A stretch of 32,690 bases of DNA from Pirellulales bacterium (GTDB lineage: Bacteria; Planctomycetota; Planctomycetia; Pirellulales; Thermoguttaceae): NCBI GenBank assembly GCA_020846145.1, contig JADLEL010000059.1:1-32690 (forward strand). Direction: 5' to 3'. This document shows, piece by piece, positions 8,177 through 16,513 of the stretch. Each line of letters starts with the position of its first letter. Positions within the stretch are counted from its first letter, which is position 1. The notes below the pieces were generated by a model. It saw nothing but the letters and a program-made list of their open reading frames with translations. It made no database searches and was not told the origin of the DNA. The position numbers and the translations under genes are program-made.

Positions 8177-9178
8177 TCAAGCACCGGCCCTGAGAGGTGA
8201 CTCAGAGGGGAGCGAATACTGGAAGTACTTTGCCAATCTTTTCTGCAATTCCTTCCAGGCGATGACAAAGACAACCGGCCCCCCAAAAAACCAGATGATA
8301 GTTGGTAGCAGAATGACATATTTCCAGATACTTCCTTGAGGGAGATAGTCATTGTTCAATGTAATCAAAAGTCCCATACCAGCAAACCACACTCCGCCGA
8401 TCATCGTCAGAAGAACGGCGCTGGCGACCGCATCGAGGACCATTAGGCGTAAGAGAGATTTACCGGCAAATTGTTTTGACAATCGCTCCAGTCTATAATC
8501 GAGATACTTGATGAAAGCGATAAGAAACCAGCCCGTTATCATTGGCCAAGGAAAGGTGAATGGACGAAGAATCCAAGGGCTGCTATACGTTACAATCACA
8601 CGACCATCGCAGGATATTCGCTCCAGATGGTTGCCTGTTCGCACCAGCCGTGATCCATCAATGCAGGTAAAGGAATCTTCGCGTTGCTTACGGTGGAAGA
8701 TGTAGTCGCCAGGCTTGGCAGCGCGGTCAACAGCTGTGGCTGTCTCCCAGGATTGCTCGGAAACCGGCTCTCCTTTACCATCTAGCCGCCAACTTACAAG
8801 CTCATTCGAGTTGTTTTCATAGTCCGCCAATTTTTGCCAGGCCCTGCTGAAGACGACCACTCGTTCACGTCCACGCTTGTAACAGAGGAAGATGCGGCCC
8901 TGGAGGTCAGCCGCCAATTCGTCTCCCTTGCCTGGGGGCTCGGGATAGGAAGCGACGAAATTGCCGTCAGCGTCATACCGTAGAACACGATGGTAGAAGC
9001 CAAGGCTGACATAGACGTCTCCGTCGCTGCTCTCGACGAAGTCGCAAAAGTCCGACCAGGGCAGAGGTAGCCACTGCGGAGCGCTAACTAGAGTGAATAA
9101 GAAGCCGGAGAGGAAGGCGCCGATACAAGTTATTATCCACACCCAGGCGACTAAACGCAGATATTGATAGACACACAT
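8177..9178 (-). CDS. Hypothetical membrane protein with one NHL-like blade
   Basis: Not recognised as a named family. The 333-residue product has an N-terminal membrane helix (about 10-32). Then comes a soluble part with an NHL/beta-propeller-like blade: DGDVYVSLGFYHRVLRYDAD followed by GNFV (about 53-76). Three further hydrophobic segments lie at about 213-232, 248-282 and 293-316. The start ATG at 9178 is the first in frame and gives a plausible signal anchor. It is convergent with the SDR gene. The 270 bases upstream (9179-9450) up to the metallopeptidase stop show no coding or structural signal that I can support. Confidence 0.6.
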   Translation of the reverse strand: MCVYQYLRLVAWVWIITCIGAFLSGFLFTLVSAPQWLPLPWSDFCDFVESSDGDVYVSLGFYHRVLRYDADGNFVASYPEPPGKGDELAADLQGRIFLCYKRGRERVVVFSRAWQKLADYENNSNELVSWRLDGKGEPVSEQSWETATAVDRAAKPGDYIFHRKQREDSFTCIDGSRLVRTGNHLERISCDGRVIVTYSSPWILRPFTFPWPMITGWFLIAFIKYLDYRLERLSKQFAGKSLLRLMVLDAVASAVLLTMIGGVWFAGMGLLITLNNDYLPQGSIWKYVILLPTIIWFFGGPVVFVIAWKELQKRLAKYFQYSLPSESPLRAGA

Positions 9179-9450
9179 GATGTTCTTCCATAATTAATGG
9201 TAGCGACAGCATCAACGGAAGCCATGCAGCTAACGCCAAATTCTGGCCCATTTTCCCGCGTTAATCGATAGAGGAATTGTTCCAGAACAAAGCCTCATCG
9301 TCGCTTCCGATCTCCTTCCCCCCATCGTGGTCAACTTGCGCGACGCTCCATTCTACTTCCCGATTGGACACGATTTCAAGAGAGGCTTCCAAGCCGGGAC
9401 GGCCCTACTGCCTTTTTATCTCAATTTCCCGAGTGTAAACTTCTATGTCG

Positions 9451-9924
<474 letters not shown>

Positions 9925-9928
9925 ATTC

Positions 9929-12900
9929 CTACTTGTCGATCCCTGCAAGGATGCCGCGAATCGCCTGGTCGAAGGGAAATTCGACGTAATGGGCGAGCTG
10001 CCGGCGTTCGATTTTCAGCCGCGAGCGTTCGGCCTCGTCGCCGGCGGCGGCGATTTTGCGGTCGATCTCATCGAGAATCTTGCGCGCGTTCGCGCGGCCC
10101 AGAACGTAAGCGTTTTTCGCTTCCGGTCCTTGGGCGTCAATGGCGGCATCGAGCGCGGCGAGCGATTTGGCGCTCGCGCGGCGATTTTCCGCGGCCGCCT
10201 CGGCGGCAAATTCGCGGAGTTGGCCGCACCAAGTGAAAATCTCTTTGGCCTCCTCGGAAAAATCCGCCCTCACCCCCGGCCCCTCTCCCGGCGGTAGAGG
10301 GGAGGAACGCTTGGGGACCTGCGATACCAGTTCGGCGAGTGCCGTTACGCCGTCGTCGCAAGCCTGACGCTCGAACTTGAGCCAGGCGATCGCCTGCTTG
10401 GGGAGCGTAATCTCGGGATGTTCGATCTGCAGTTCCTCGAAATGCCGGAGCGCCTCGTCGCGGAGATTGATTTGCCGGCTTTTTATCAAGAGCAAGCCGT
10501 AAATCAACTTCGGCTCGAGTTCCTTGCCGGAGACCTGGACGGCCCCCGCATACTGCGGCGCTACTTCGTCCATCGCAGGCTTGTCCTGGCGGAGAAACGC
10601 CGCAAGCTTGCGGATTTCCCTTTTCGCCTCCTCCGAAAGGCGGGCGGGCCGGTCGTCGGGCAAAAACAACTCCGGCTCCTGAACGCCCTGAAGTTGACTT
10701 GCCGTCGCCGCCATGCGGTTTTGCAGATACTCGAACAGTTCCGTGGGATCGAGGCGCAGATCGCGGTTCTTGTCGGCTGCGCCGGAGTAGGCTTCGGCGA
10801 CGAAGTACGGGAATAGGCCGTGCCCCTTGTCGGGCCAATCGAGGCCCCGCTGGCCGGCTTTCTCGGCGGCGATCGCCGTAATCGTGCGCAGGGCAGCGCG
10901 GCCCGGCGGGGCGGAGAGCGTCCGCAGCATCTCGGCCGCCGCGGGCTGTTTTTGCAGGTCGGCCCCCTTGCCCGAGTGCGTGCAGTCCACAAGCAGCAGC
11001 TTTTCCTTGGCCGGGCAGATTTCCAATTGATCGACGAGCCATTGCAGCGCCAGGCCGGTGAGCGCTGTTCGATTCAGCTCGAAATTCTTCGGCGCGAAAT
11101 AGACCGCTCCCGCATCGTCGCGGTACGCGTGTCCGAGAATGCACACGACCAATTTCGACTCCGGCGTCAGCCGCTGCAGCAGAGTGGGAATCGTTTGCTG
11201 GAGCCGCACGAGGCTTTCATCGCCGAGGAGGATCGTCTGATCGACGGGAACGCGGTATCGCTTCACCAGGGCATCCTGTAAAAGTTTGGCGTCGGCCAGC
11301 GGATATTCGAGTCGGGTCAGGTTCTGGTCGTCGTAATTCCGGTTGGCGACGACGATCGCCCACCGCTCCGGATCGGGCGCTCGCCGCGCGGCGATCGCGA
11401 TCGGCTTCGATTCGGCGGTCGATTTGGCCCGCGTAATCTCGACCGCGTCGCCGCCGCGCAGATCGGCGAAGGCGATCTTGTCTCGATCCAGGGTGATGAT
11501 GCACTCGTCATCGACGGGAAATGAGACCGTATTCTCTTGCCCGGCCAAGGCGACGTCGATGGTCCGCGCTTCGTAATGCACCTGCCGGATCGTGCCTCCC
11601 AGGCCGACGATGCGGTGCGCATCGACTTTCAGCAATTGTGCGTCGTGGGTGAAGGCGACTTCGTCGCCCGCTTGCAGATCGGCGGGCTTGTAAAGTTGCC
11701 CCTTTTCATTCTTGATGTTGCCGTCGAACGAGACCTCGCAATCATTCGCGATGGGCAGCGCGAGCAGGTTCGGTTTGTCGGGCGTGCCGACGTCGATTTT
11801 GACCAGCTTTTTGTCGGAGCTGAGATCGGCGATCTTGCCCATGCCGGTTTCGACGCGCCGCGCCGAAATTTCCGTCGCCTCGCGGCCGGTCTCGCGGCCC
11901 AGGTGCTTGACCGTCGCGCGGTCGTCGGGCCGCAAATCGGCCAACCGCACCGGCTTGCCGTTCCATGAGTCGCGGCCGTTCAAGGTAATTTTCGCGCTCG
12001 CCGGGACCGAAACCGTCAATTCCTTGCCGGGATCTTCGCCCGCGATTTTCGCCAACGTCAACTGGCCCTGCGCGGCATCGACGGCTTGCACCAGCCCCTC
12101 GTTCGCGTCCGGGCGGAAGGCGCGGATTTCCGTCCACAAGCCCGAAGGCTCCAGCACGTATTTAATTTCGATCTCGTCTTTCGGCTCCAAATCGCGAAGG
12201 AGTTTCGATTTGTCGTTGATGAAAATGCGGGAATAGCGGTTGAGCGAAATTTCTTTCGCCTCGCGCGTCTCGCCCATCGTAACCGCCAGCTTGCCTTCGC
12301 CGGGATAGACGTTCTCGATGACGGCCTTTTGCGGCTTCGGCGGGCCTTGCGGCTTGTCTTTCTGCTTCCCCGGCAGGGAAAGGAATACGCAAAGCAAGAT
12401 CGAAACCGCTAGCGATCCCATGGCGATCAGCCGCAGGCGTTTTTTCCGCTTCGCCGCCGCCGCTATGGCGGCTTCGGCATCGGCGTCGATTCGATCGGGC
12501 GATAAAGACGCCGGTTTCTGCCCGGCGGACAAATCGGCAAGCGCCTCCCCCGCCGTGCGGTAGCGCTGCGATTGATCCTTGGCGATCATTTTCTCGATGA
12601 TCCGGGCGAGGTCCTCCGGCACGCCCTCCAGCACGCGATGGATCGGCGGCAAATGGCGGTCGGCCGCCGCGTGCCACATCATCCAGGCGATCTGCCGGTC
12701 GCGCCCGAAGGTGCCCAGCCCGGGAAACAGCGACTCGAATTGATTGCCGCAGATCAACTCGAAGGCCGAAAAGCCCAGCGAATACAAATCGCTTGCCGGC
12801 CCCACTGAGCCGAACTGCTCGGAAACCGTTTCGGGGGCCATGTACTTGGTGGTGCCTTTCAACAGGCTGCCGGTTTCGTTGCTGGCGCGTCGGGCGAGTC

Positions 12901-13336
12901 CGAAATCGCCCAATTTCACCCGGCCTTGCAAATCCAACAGCAGATTGCTGGGCTTGATGTCGCCGTGAATCACCCCGTTTTGATGCAGGAAATCGAGCGC
13001 GCCCAATAGGCCCGTCATCGTGTTCCGCAAGAAATCCAGGTCGATGCCTTCGCCTTTCGTGGCCGGTTCGAGGCTCGTGCGCATGTATTCGAGAATTAGC
13101 CAGCCCTTCGCGCGGACGAGATCGTAAATCGTTACCACGTTCGGATGCTGGAGCGTCGCCAGTAGCTGCGCCTCTTTCCAATACCGCGCCAATTGCCGCT
13201 CGTCGCCCAGAAATTGCTGGTGAATTTGCTTGATGGCTACGGTGCGGCCCAATTCCCGATCGCGGGCGCGATAGACCACCGCGAAATCGCCGCGGGCGAC
13301 CTCATCGAGTATTTCGTAGCGCGGAGCGGAAGCCAT
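9929..13336 (-). CDS. Ser/Thr protein kinase fused to caspase-like (C14) peptidase
   Basis: A 1135-residue membrane protein. The N-terminal Hanks-type kinase covers about 7-270. It has a glycine loop ARGDFAVVY, catalytic Lys36 in VAIK, loop HGDIKPSN at 124-131 (HGD instead of HRD, a non-RD kinase), DFG at 144-146 and an APE motif. One membrane helix (about 296-314) follows a Lys/Arg cluster. Residues about 330-650 hold roughly four beta-rich repeats, each ending in a pattern like ADLxxGDxVxx. A caspase-like domain starts near 655 (IVVANRNYDD); the probable dyad is His736 in ILGHAYRDD and Cys785 in LVDCTHSG. The C-terminal ~250 residues are helical. Residues about 1011-1024 come from an in-frame REP-like insertion. 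It lies last but one in the Tad gene run, so it may signal to or from the pilus machine; that is inference. Confidence 0.9.
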   Translation of the reverse strand: MASAPRYEILDEVARGDFAVVYRARDRELGRTVAIKQIHQQFLGDERQLARYWKEAQLLATLQHPNVVTIYDLVRAKGWLILEYMRTSLEPATKGEGIDLDFLRNTMTGLLGALDFLHQNGVIHGDIKPSNLLLDLQGRVKLGDFGLARRASNETGSLLKGTTKYMAPETVSEQFGSVGPASDLYSLGFSAFELICGNQFESLFPGLGTFGRDRQIAWMMWHAAADRHLPPIHRVLEGVPEDLARIIEKMIAKDQSQRYRTAGEALADLSAGQKPASLSPDRIDADAEAAIAAAAKRKKRLRLIAMGSLAVSILLCVFLSLPGKQKDKPQGPPKPQKAVIENVYPGEGKLAVTMGETREAKEISLNRYSRIFINDKSKLLRDLEPKDEIEIKYVLEPSGLWTEIRAFRPDANEGLVQAVDAAQGQLTLAKIAGEDPGKELTVSVPASAKITLNGRDSWNGKPVRLADLRPDDRATVKHLGRETGREATEISARRVETGMGKIADLSSDKKLVKIDVGTPDKPNLLALPIANDCEVSFDGNIKNEKGQLYKPADLQAGDEVAFTHDAQLLKVDAHRIVGLGGTIRQVHYEARTIDVALAGQENTVSFPVDDECIITLDRDKIAFADLRGGDAVEITRAKSTAESKPIAIAARRAPDPERWAIVVANRNYDDQNLTRLEYPLADAKLLQDALVKRYRVPVDQTILLGDESLVRLQQTIPTLLQRLTPESKLVVCILGHAYRDDAGAVYFAPKNFELNRTALTGLALQWLVDQLEICPAKEKLLLVDCTHSGKGADLQKQPAAAEMLRTLSAPPGRAALRTITAIAAEKAGQRGLDWPDKGHGLFPYFVAEAYSGAADKNRDLRLDPTELFEYLQNRMAATASQLQGVQEPELFLPDDRPARLSEEAKREIRKLAAFLRQDKPAMDEVAPQYAGAVQVSGKELEPKLIYGLLLIKSRQINLRDEALRHFEELQIEHPEITLPKQAIAWLKFERQACDDGVTALAELVSQVPKRSSPLPPGEGPGVRADFSEEAKEIFTWCGQLREFAAEAAAENRRASAKSLAALDAAIDAQGPEAKNAYVLGRANARKILDEIDRKIAAAGDEAERSRLKIERRQLAHYVEFPFDQAIRGILAGIDK
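10267..10306. repeat. REP-like GC-rich hairpin inserted in coding sequence
   Basis: A 40-base C-rich element with CCCCTCT (10280-10286) pairing AGAGGGG (10296-10302). It is read in frame as SSPLPPGEGPGVRA within the kinase-caspase protein. Peptides of this kind are a known signature of a dispersed bacterial palindromic repeat that tolerates location inside genes. Confidence 0.65.
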
Positions 13337-13370
13337 TCGCTTATTCCCTTATATTAGCAATACGGAACGA

Positions 13371-13520
13371 GGAAGGCGGAAGGCGGAAGGGGGAAGGATG
13401 AATGATGATTCGAAAACTTTAACTGCGCCCCCCCAGGAAAGCGCGGCGGAACGACTAACCAAATAGCAAAGGTTACGCCTTTCATCTTTCCACCTTCCGC
13501 CTTCCGCCTTCCCCCTTCCT
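13371..13520. repeat. Inverted pair of GGAAGGC heptamer arrays
   Basis: Left arm: four units at 13371-13398 (GGAAGGC, GGAAGGC, GGAAGGG, GGAAGGA), then two ATTCATC-family units in reverse (GATGAAT, near 13397-13410). Right arm: four complementary units at 13493-13520 (CCTTCCG, CCTTCCG, CCTTCCC, CCTTCCT). The arms could pair across about 94 bases. The element fills the gap between the zinc-ribbon gene stop (13520) and the kinase start (13336). Confidence 0.8.
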
Positions 13521-14284
13521 TATTCCGATTTCAGTCCATTCAACAACACCGTAACGTGCCGTTCCAATATTTTATCGCGTTCGCGGCTTCCGGTAAGGCC
13601 TTTTTCGTTGAGGCCGCGTTCGCCGCGGAGCAGTTCGCGGACCTTGCCGAGTAGTTCGCGCTCAGCCTTGCGGTCCTGCGACTGCTGCGCCCGTTTCGCT
13701 TCCCGCAACATGCGGTTGTAGGGCTTGAGTTCGCCGCCGGCCGGATCGCTGAAATAATTGGCCTCGATTTGCCGCCAGGCCGCCTTTTGCCCCTCGATAT
13801 TATCGGGAGGCGCGGTATCGCCCAGCAGCAGGATCGCCAGCGACACGAGCAGGCTCGTGGCCACGATGCCGGCCAGCGCCCAGGGACTCAACGACGAAGA
13901 TTTCAGTTCCGGTTCGTTTTTTTCGCCGCCGTCCGATAATTGCAATTCGGGCAGTTTGCCGTCGGCCGCGGGCTGCAAGGTCGATTGGGCCGCTTCGGCC
14001 GGGATGAACCGCGCCACTTTTCGCGCGGGCCGGGGAACGACGGGCGGCGCGGCCGGCGGCACGGAAGTATCGACTGCCGAGGAAGACGACGATCGCCGCG
14101 GCGGCAACGTCGCCGCGGGAGGCACCGCCAGCGTAACGGTTTCGGCGGGCGAGGCGTCCGACGCCGCGGCCTTATCGACCCAAAACCGCCCTTGGCAGTG
14201 CGGACAGTTCACGTAGCCGCCGGCCTTTTTATTCGGCACGCGGAGCCGCGCTTTGCATCGGGGGCAGTCGAGGTTGATCGCCAT
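13520..14284 (-). CDS. Zinc-ribbon single-pass membrane protein
   Basis: A 254-residue protein whose start I place at ATG 14284 (MAINLDCPRC); an upstream in-frame ATG reads through repeat DNA. The N-terminal zinc ribbon uses CPRC (about 7-10) and CPHC (about 27-30). A Pro/Ala/Ser-rich low-complexity linker (about 45-120) follows, then one membrane helix (about 136-158) and a charged helical C-terminus with Lys/Arg/Glu-rich heptad-like character. This design is common in planctomycetes but has no assigned function. It lies directly upstream of the kinase-caspase gene and downstream of tadC, and may be a membrane adaptor for either. The N-terminal ribbon is presumably cytoplasmic. Confidence 0.7.
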   Translation of the reverse strand: MAINLDCPRCKARLRVPNKKAGGYVNCPHCQGRFWVDKAAASDASPAETVTLAVPPAATLPPRRSSSSSAVDTSVPPAAPPVVPRPARKVARFIPAEAAQSTLQPAADGKLPELQLSDGGEKNEPELKSSSLSPWALAGIVATSLLVSLAILLLGDTAPPDNIEGQKAAWRQIEANYFSDPAGGELKPYNRMLREAKRAQQSQDRKAERELLGKVRELLRGERGLNEKGLTGSRERDKILERHVTVLLNGLKSE

Positions 14285-14290
14285 TATTTT

Positions 14291-14410
14291 ATTGCAAATT
14301 GGTAATTGCAAATTTCAAATTTCAAATTGAATGACCTCGAAAAGGTGGACAATTCGATAAATCATATTATTTCTTGTTCATTTTGCAATTTGCAATTGAC
14401 AATTTGCAAT
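14291..14410. repeat. Inverted pair of ATTGCAA heptamer arrays
   Basis: Left arm: six units at 14291-14332 (ATTGCAA, ATTGGTA, ATTGCAA, ATTTCAA, ATTTCAA, ATTGAAT). Right arm: four units at 14383-14410 (TTGCAAT, TTGCAAT, TGACAAT, TTGCAAT). The arms are complementary over about 28 bases with few mismatches, with a 50-base loop. It lies between the tadC stop (14417) and the zinc-ribbon gene start (14284). Confidence 0.8.
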
Positions 14411-14416
14411 AAATCC

Positions 14417-15364
14417 TCACAACGACAAACCGAACTTCAAATAATTCAGGAAAAACGGCCCGATGATGATGATCACGGTGGCGGCCATGATGAGCACGCC
14501 GGGCAGCAGCATGTTCACGCCCGCCTCGCCGGCGAGCAGTTCCGCGCGCTGCGTGCGCTTGATCCGCAGCACGTCGGCTTGCGTGCGGAAGATGTTCGCC
14601 AGCGGCGTGCCCAGGTTCTCGCCCTGCAGGATCGAACTGATGATGCTGGTGATTTCATCGTCGTTCAAGCGGTCGCGCATCGCCTGGAACGCCTCGACGC
14701 GGGTCTTGCCCATGTTCATGTCGGCCAGCACGCGGCCGAACTCCTGGGCCACGGGATGGCCGTGGAATTCCTCGACGGCCTGCCGCATGGCGCCGATGAA
14801 CGTGGAGCCGGCTTCCATGAGCAGGGTGAGTAAATCGAGCAAAAACGGCATCCGCCGCTTGATCTGGTGCAGCCGCATCCGCGCTTGCGCCGAGAGCCGC
14901 CGACGCAAATACCACGCCGTAAGCACCACGAACAGCGGGATGAGGATCAATCCCTGGCTGTCGAATATCTTGTAAAAAGCGTAATACCAAAGCGGAATCG
15001 AAAAGATCGCGATCAATTCCGCCTTGGCCAGGTATTCCTCGGGCAGCCAGCATCGCGGCAATCCGGCCGCTTGGATTTCCCGCTGCATGACCGGCATCGC
15101 ATTGCGGAAAAACTTGCGGTTCAGCAGGGCGAAGGGCTGCAATAGCGGCTGAAACAGCCGGTAAAAAAAGTCCAGCCGTCGGAGGTCGTTGATCCGGCTG
15201 ACATCGTAGCGCCATTCCGCGCCCTGTTCCAAATCCTCGGTCTGCAGCACGCGAATCACCCACCAACTCGTCAGCCCGACCGCCGCGCCCATGAACAGGC
15301 AAGCGGCGATCATCCAGCCCGCTCCGGGCGGCAGTCCGGCAATTAGTAGGAAAGAATCAATCAT
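14417..15364 (-). CDS. tadC: Tad pilus platform protein TadC (T2SS F family)
   Basis: An inner-membrane platform protein of Tad/Flp pilus assembly, paired with TadB. The 315-residue product has N-terminal helices at about 8-34, a middle pair at about 124-160, the T2SSF core (LLTLLMEAGSTFIGAMRQAV, about 188-207; GENLGTPLANIFRTQ, about 257-271) and a last helix (about 288-308). The ATG at 15364 is preferred: the in-frame ATG at 15397 falls in the loop of a perfect hairpin and adds 11 unconserved residues. No clear RBS is seen for either. It follows tadB on the same strand after 135 bases of repeat-rich DNA. Confidence 0.88.
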   Translation of the reverse strand: MIDSFLLIAGLPPGAGWMIAACLFMGAAVGLTSWWVIRVLQTEDLEQGAEWRYDVSRINDLRRLDFFYRLFQPLLQPFALLNRKFFRNAMPVMQREIQAAGLPRCWLPEEYLAKAELIAIFSIPLWYYAFYKIFDSQGLILIPLFVVLTAWYLRRRLSAQARMRLHQIKRRMPFLLDLLTLLMEAGSTFIGAMRQAVEEFHGHPVAQEFGRVLADMNMGKTRVEAFQAMRDRLNDDEITSIISSILQGENLGTPLANIFRTQADVLRIKRTQRAELLAGEAGVNMLLPGVLIMAATVIIIIGPFFLNYLKFGLSL

Positions 15365-15387
15365 GGTGGTGAATTCAACGTGCAAAG

Positions 15388-15406
15388 CCGCGACCATTGG
15401 TCGCGG
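15388..15406. terminator. Perfect hairpin between tadB and tadC
   Basis: CCGCGACC (15388-15395) and GGTCGCGG (15399-15406) form an 8-bp stem with a 3-base loop just upstream of the tadC start. No T tract follows, so it may be an mRNA-processing or attenuating structure rather than a terminator. Confidence 0.4.
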
Positions 15407-15462
15407 TTCGTAATCGTGCGAGGATTATCGACAATGGCATGCAAAGTCGCAAGCGGTTGTTT

Positions 15463-15495
<33 letters not shown>

Positions 15496-15499
15496 TCCC

Positions 15500-16351
15500 C
15501 TAAATATCCGGGTGCAAAATCACCCTTGCCCAAAAGTAGGCCAACACATTGAACACGACGGCGATGCCGAGCATGATTTGCCCCACGATTTCGGTGAACA
15601 AATAGCTTGTATTCACCGGATCGACGAAATAGTACACAACCAGAATGATCGCCGGGGCCATGGCCATATACACCGCCGATTTTCGCGCCTGGGCGGTTTC
15701 GGCCTGAACTTTGCGGTCCAAACGCTGCAATTCCAGCACCGAGTTCGCGATCCGCTCGACGGTCTCGTTCAGACGGCCGCCGCTCTCGTGGCTGGCCATC
15801 ATCGCCGCCGCGAAGAGCGCGAAGTTCTCGCTCTTCAGCCTTTCCTTGGCTTCGACCAGCGAGCGATCCAACGGCTTGCCCAGGTTGTATTCGGCGACGA
15901 TTTGATGGAATTCGGCGTTGATCGGCCGGGGGCATTGCGCGGCGAGAATCTCGAGCGATTGCGGCAGCGAGAGGCCGGCCCGCACGGCATTGGCAAGAGT
16001 AACCATCGAGTCGGCCATTTGGTCCTCGATTCGCTGCCGGTGCCGCTCGGCCATCCGCCGCAAAACGTACCACGGCGCACAGAGCAGGAAGACCGAGATC
16101 AGAACCGCGAAGATTATATTGTCCATCAGAATCGCGCAGCCGCCGAAAGCGCAGGCGATGGCGATGAGCCAAACGATCAGGTATTTCCGCAGATTCTTCG
16201 CCGAGGAGCGCAACCTCCGCAGCTTGTCGGCCATGTCGCACTCCAGCGCGGCGAACGCCCGCGCCGCGTACTGCTTGCCCGCATAACCGGCGACGGCAGC
16301 CGCCAGGCCGAAAAACAGGCATCCGAAAGTGAGGTTGATGGTTTGCGTCAT
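15500..16351 (-). CDS. tadB: Tad pilus platform protein TadB (T2SS F family)
   Basis: An inner-membrane partner of TadC in the Tad/Flp pilus motor. The 283-residue product starts at ATG 16351 (MTQTINLTFG); codons further upstream translate the GCAGTGG heptamer array and are not real coding. Hydrophobic segments lie at about 7-25, 53-95 (two helices), 218-240 and 250-275. The T2SSF core includes MVTLANAVRAGLSLPQSLEI (about 113-132) and SGGRLNETVERIANSV (about 180-195). Its upstream region is almost entirely heptamer array, with no Shine-Dalgarno. It follows the CpaF gene and precedes tadC, the standard Tad order. Confidence 0.88.
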   Translation of the reverse strand: MTQTINLTFGCLFFGLAAAVAGYAGKQYAARAFAALECDMADKLRRLRSSAKNLRKYLIVWLIAIACAFGGCAILMDNIIFAVLISVFLLCAPWYVLRRMAERHRQRIEDQMADSMVTLANAVRAGLSLPQSLEILAAQCPRPINAEFHQIVAEYNLGKPLDRSLVEAKERLKSENFALFAAAMMASHESGGRLNETVERIANSVLELQRLDRKVQAETAQARKSAVYMAMAPAIILVVYYFVDPVNTSYLFTEIVGQIMLGIAVVFNVLAYFWARVILHPDI

Positions 16352-16355
16352 GGTA

Positions 16356-16425
<70 letters not shown>

Positions 16426-16443
16426 GAAGCCGCAAGCGGCTTC
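16426..16443. repeat. Perfect palindrome GAAGCCGC-AA-GCGGCTTC
   Basis: An 8-bp stem with a 2-base spacer between two heptamer arrays, in the cpaF-tadB gap. Related copies occur at 19386-19397 and, degenerate, near 15446. It may act as an intergenic REP-like element or weak terminator after cpaF. Confidence 0.65.
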
Positions 16444-16513
16444 ATTCATCAATCAGCATTCAGCATTCAGCATTCAGCATTCATCCTTCATCCTTCATCA
16501 TTCATCATTCATC
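16444..16513. repeat. Heptamer array, ten ATTCATC/ATTCAGC units
   Basis: Ten 7-base units in register (ATTCATC, AATCAGC, ATTCAGC x3, ATTCATC, CTTCATC x2, ATTCATC x2). On the - strand the array supplies the TGA stop codon of cpaF (16512-16514). Confidence 0.9.
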
